Source: an uncultured Collinsella sp.
Lineage (GTDB): Bacteria; Actinomycetota; Coriobacteriia; Coriobacteriales; Coriobacteriaceae
Direction: 5' to 3'
DNA length: 5,925 nt
NCBI GenBank assembly: GCA_902478985.1
Contig: CABSNH010000102.1
Coordinates: forward strand, 1 to 5,925
Under the pieces are notes generated by a model. That model was not told the origin of the DNA. It did no database searches and worked only from the letters and a program-made list of their open reading frames with translations. The first letter of the stretch is position 1; each line of letters begins with the position of its first letter. Below are positions 5,600 through 5,925 of this stretch, piece by piece. The translations under genes and the position numbers were made by a program.

Positions 5600-5627
5600 A
5601 AAAAGCCACGTCCGAAGACGTGGCTTT
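5600..5627 (-). terminator. Intrinsic terminator of the tRNA-Asp transcript
   Basis: An 11-bp perfect stem, 5602-5612 with 5617-5627 (core AGCCACGTC / GACGTGGCT), is closed by a TTCG tetraloop as read on the minus strand. Five T residues lie at its 3' end (5604-5600), the last two just beyond the stem. It begins 9 bases after the tRNA CCA end, so the tRNA is a single-gene transcript. Confidence 0.92.
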
Positions 5628-5635
5628 AATTGCGT

Positions 5636-5713
<78 letters not shown>

Positions 5714-5759
5714 AGGCAGTCGTTCGCGTTTGTTTCCGCTCGCGTGCGCTGCGGGGATT

Positions 5760-5812
5760 AGTATACACAGAAGTCTGTCCGGTGCGCAACAACTTTTTTG
5801 AAAATATTTTTT
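5760..5812 (-). promoter_or_regulatory. Promoter of tRNA-Asp with UP-like element
   Basis: The -10 TATACT is at 5765-5760 on the minus strand and is preceded by TGTG. A weak -35, TTGCGC, is at 5789-5784 with an 18-base spacer. Directly upstream (5791-5812) lies an A/T block, AAAAAATATTTTCAAAAAAG on the minus strand, like the UP elements of strong stable-RNA promoters. The predicted start gives a leader of about 40 bases. Confidence 0.7.
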
Positions 5813-5879
5813 GGGCCCTCCGGGAGGGTCTCCGGGGCCGGCTGGCGCGGGTTAAGTTTGCTGCTCTACAGTCCTGCGC

Positions 5880-5925
5880 CTGTCTCTTATACACATCTGA
5901 CGCTGCCGACGAACTCTAGGGTGTA
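5880..5925. other. Illumina Nextera adapter, i5 index and P5 remnant (not genomic)
   Basis: Bases 5880-5898 are the reverse complement of the Tn5 mosaic end (CTGTCTCTTATACACATCT). Bases 5899-5912 are the read-1 adapter (GACGCTGCCGACGA). Bases 5913-5920, ACTCTAGG, fall exactly in the i5 index slot, and 5921-5925, GTGTA, match the next bases of the P5 oligo. The index in forward orientation is CCTAGAGT, which I recall as Nextera XT S516. Genomic sequence therefore ends at about 5879. Any reading frame entering this block is an artefact. Confidence 0.98.

Noticed and set aside
5814..5826. GC-rich hairpin CCCTCCGGGAGGG near the contig end as a terminator
   Set aside because: No T-run follows on either strand; the minus-strand downstream sequence is A-rich first and fits a promoter UP element better.

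Overview
The window is a contig end from a high-GC, anaerobic, probably gut-dwelling bacterium. The best guess is a Coriobacteriia member such as Collinsella. This is inferred from a GC-rich Gram-positive style of genes with strong AGGAGG-type ribosome binding sites, a rubrerythrin, and the overall gene complement. No single marker fixes the genus. Every gene I can support, including the tRNA, is on the minus strand, so transcription runs from right to left.

From the right edge leftward: bases 5880-5925 are not genomic. They are the Illumina Nextera mosaic end, the read-1 adapter, an 8-base i5 index and the start of the P5 flow-cell sequence. Next come a tRNA-Asp(GUC) with an AT-rich upstream element, a promoter and a clear intrinsic terminator, then a mostly non-coding gap holding a possible promoter and two small palindromes. 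An Rrf2-family regulator with an Fe-S-type cysteine set follows, and 21 bases later a MutY/HhH-GPD-type DNA glycosylase that lacks the iron-sulfur cluster cysteines. A full-length rubrerythrin is next. Together these three look like a redox-stress and DNA-repair neighbourhood: a probable redox-sensing regulator, a base-excision glycosylase and a peroxide-scavenging enzyme. Downstream of rubrerythrin lie a very long imperfect hairpin and then a textbook terminator.

Further left is a 240-base non-coding stretch with 11-base-phased repeats, then a small unrecognised single-pass membrane protein. A two-gene accessory unit with visibly lower GC follows (sampled 60-base rows are 48-52% GC, against 70% in a sampled rmuC row). 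It encodes a nucleotidyltransferase-fold protein and a helix-turn-helix protein whose TTG start overlaps the preceding stop, a layout that suggests a toxin-antitoxin or phage-defence pair. The window ends with rmuC, cut off at its C-terminus by the left edge.

The most novel candidates are the nucleotidyltransferase/HTH pair, the cluster-less glycosylase with Glu in place of the catalytic Asp, and the long hairpin. The adapter tail is the most certain oddity and should be trimmed from the record.
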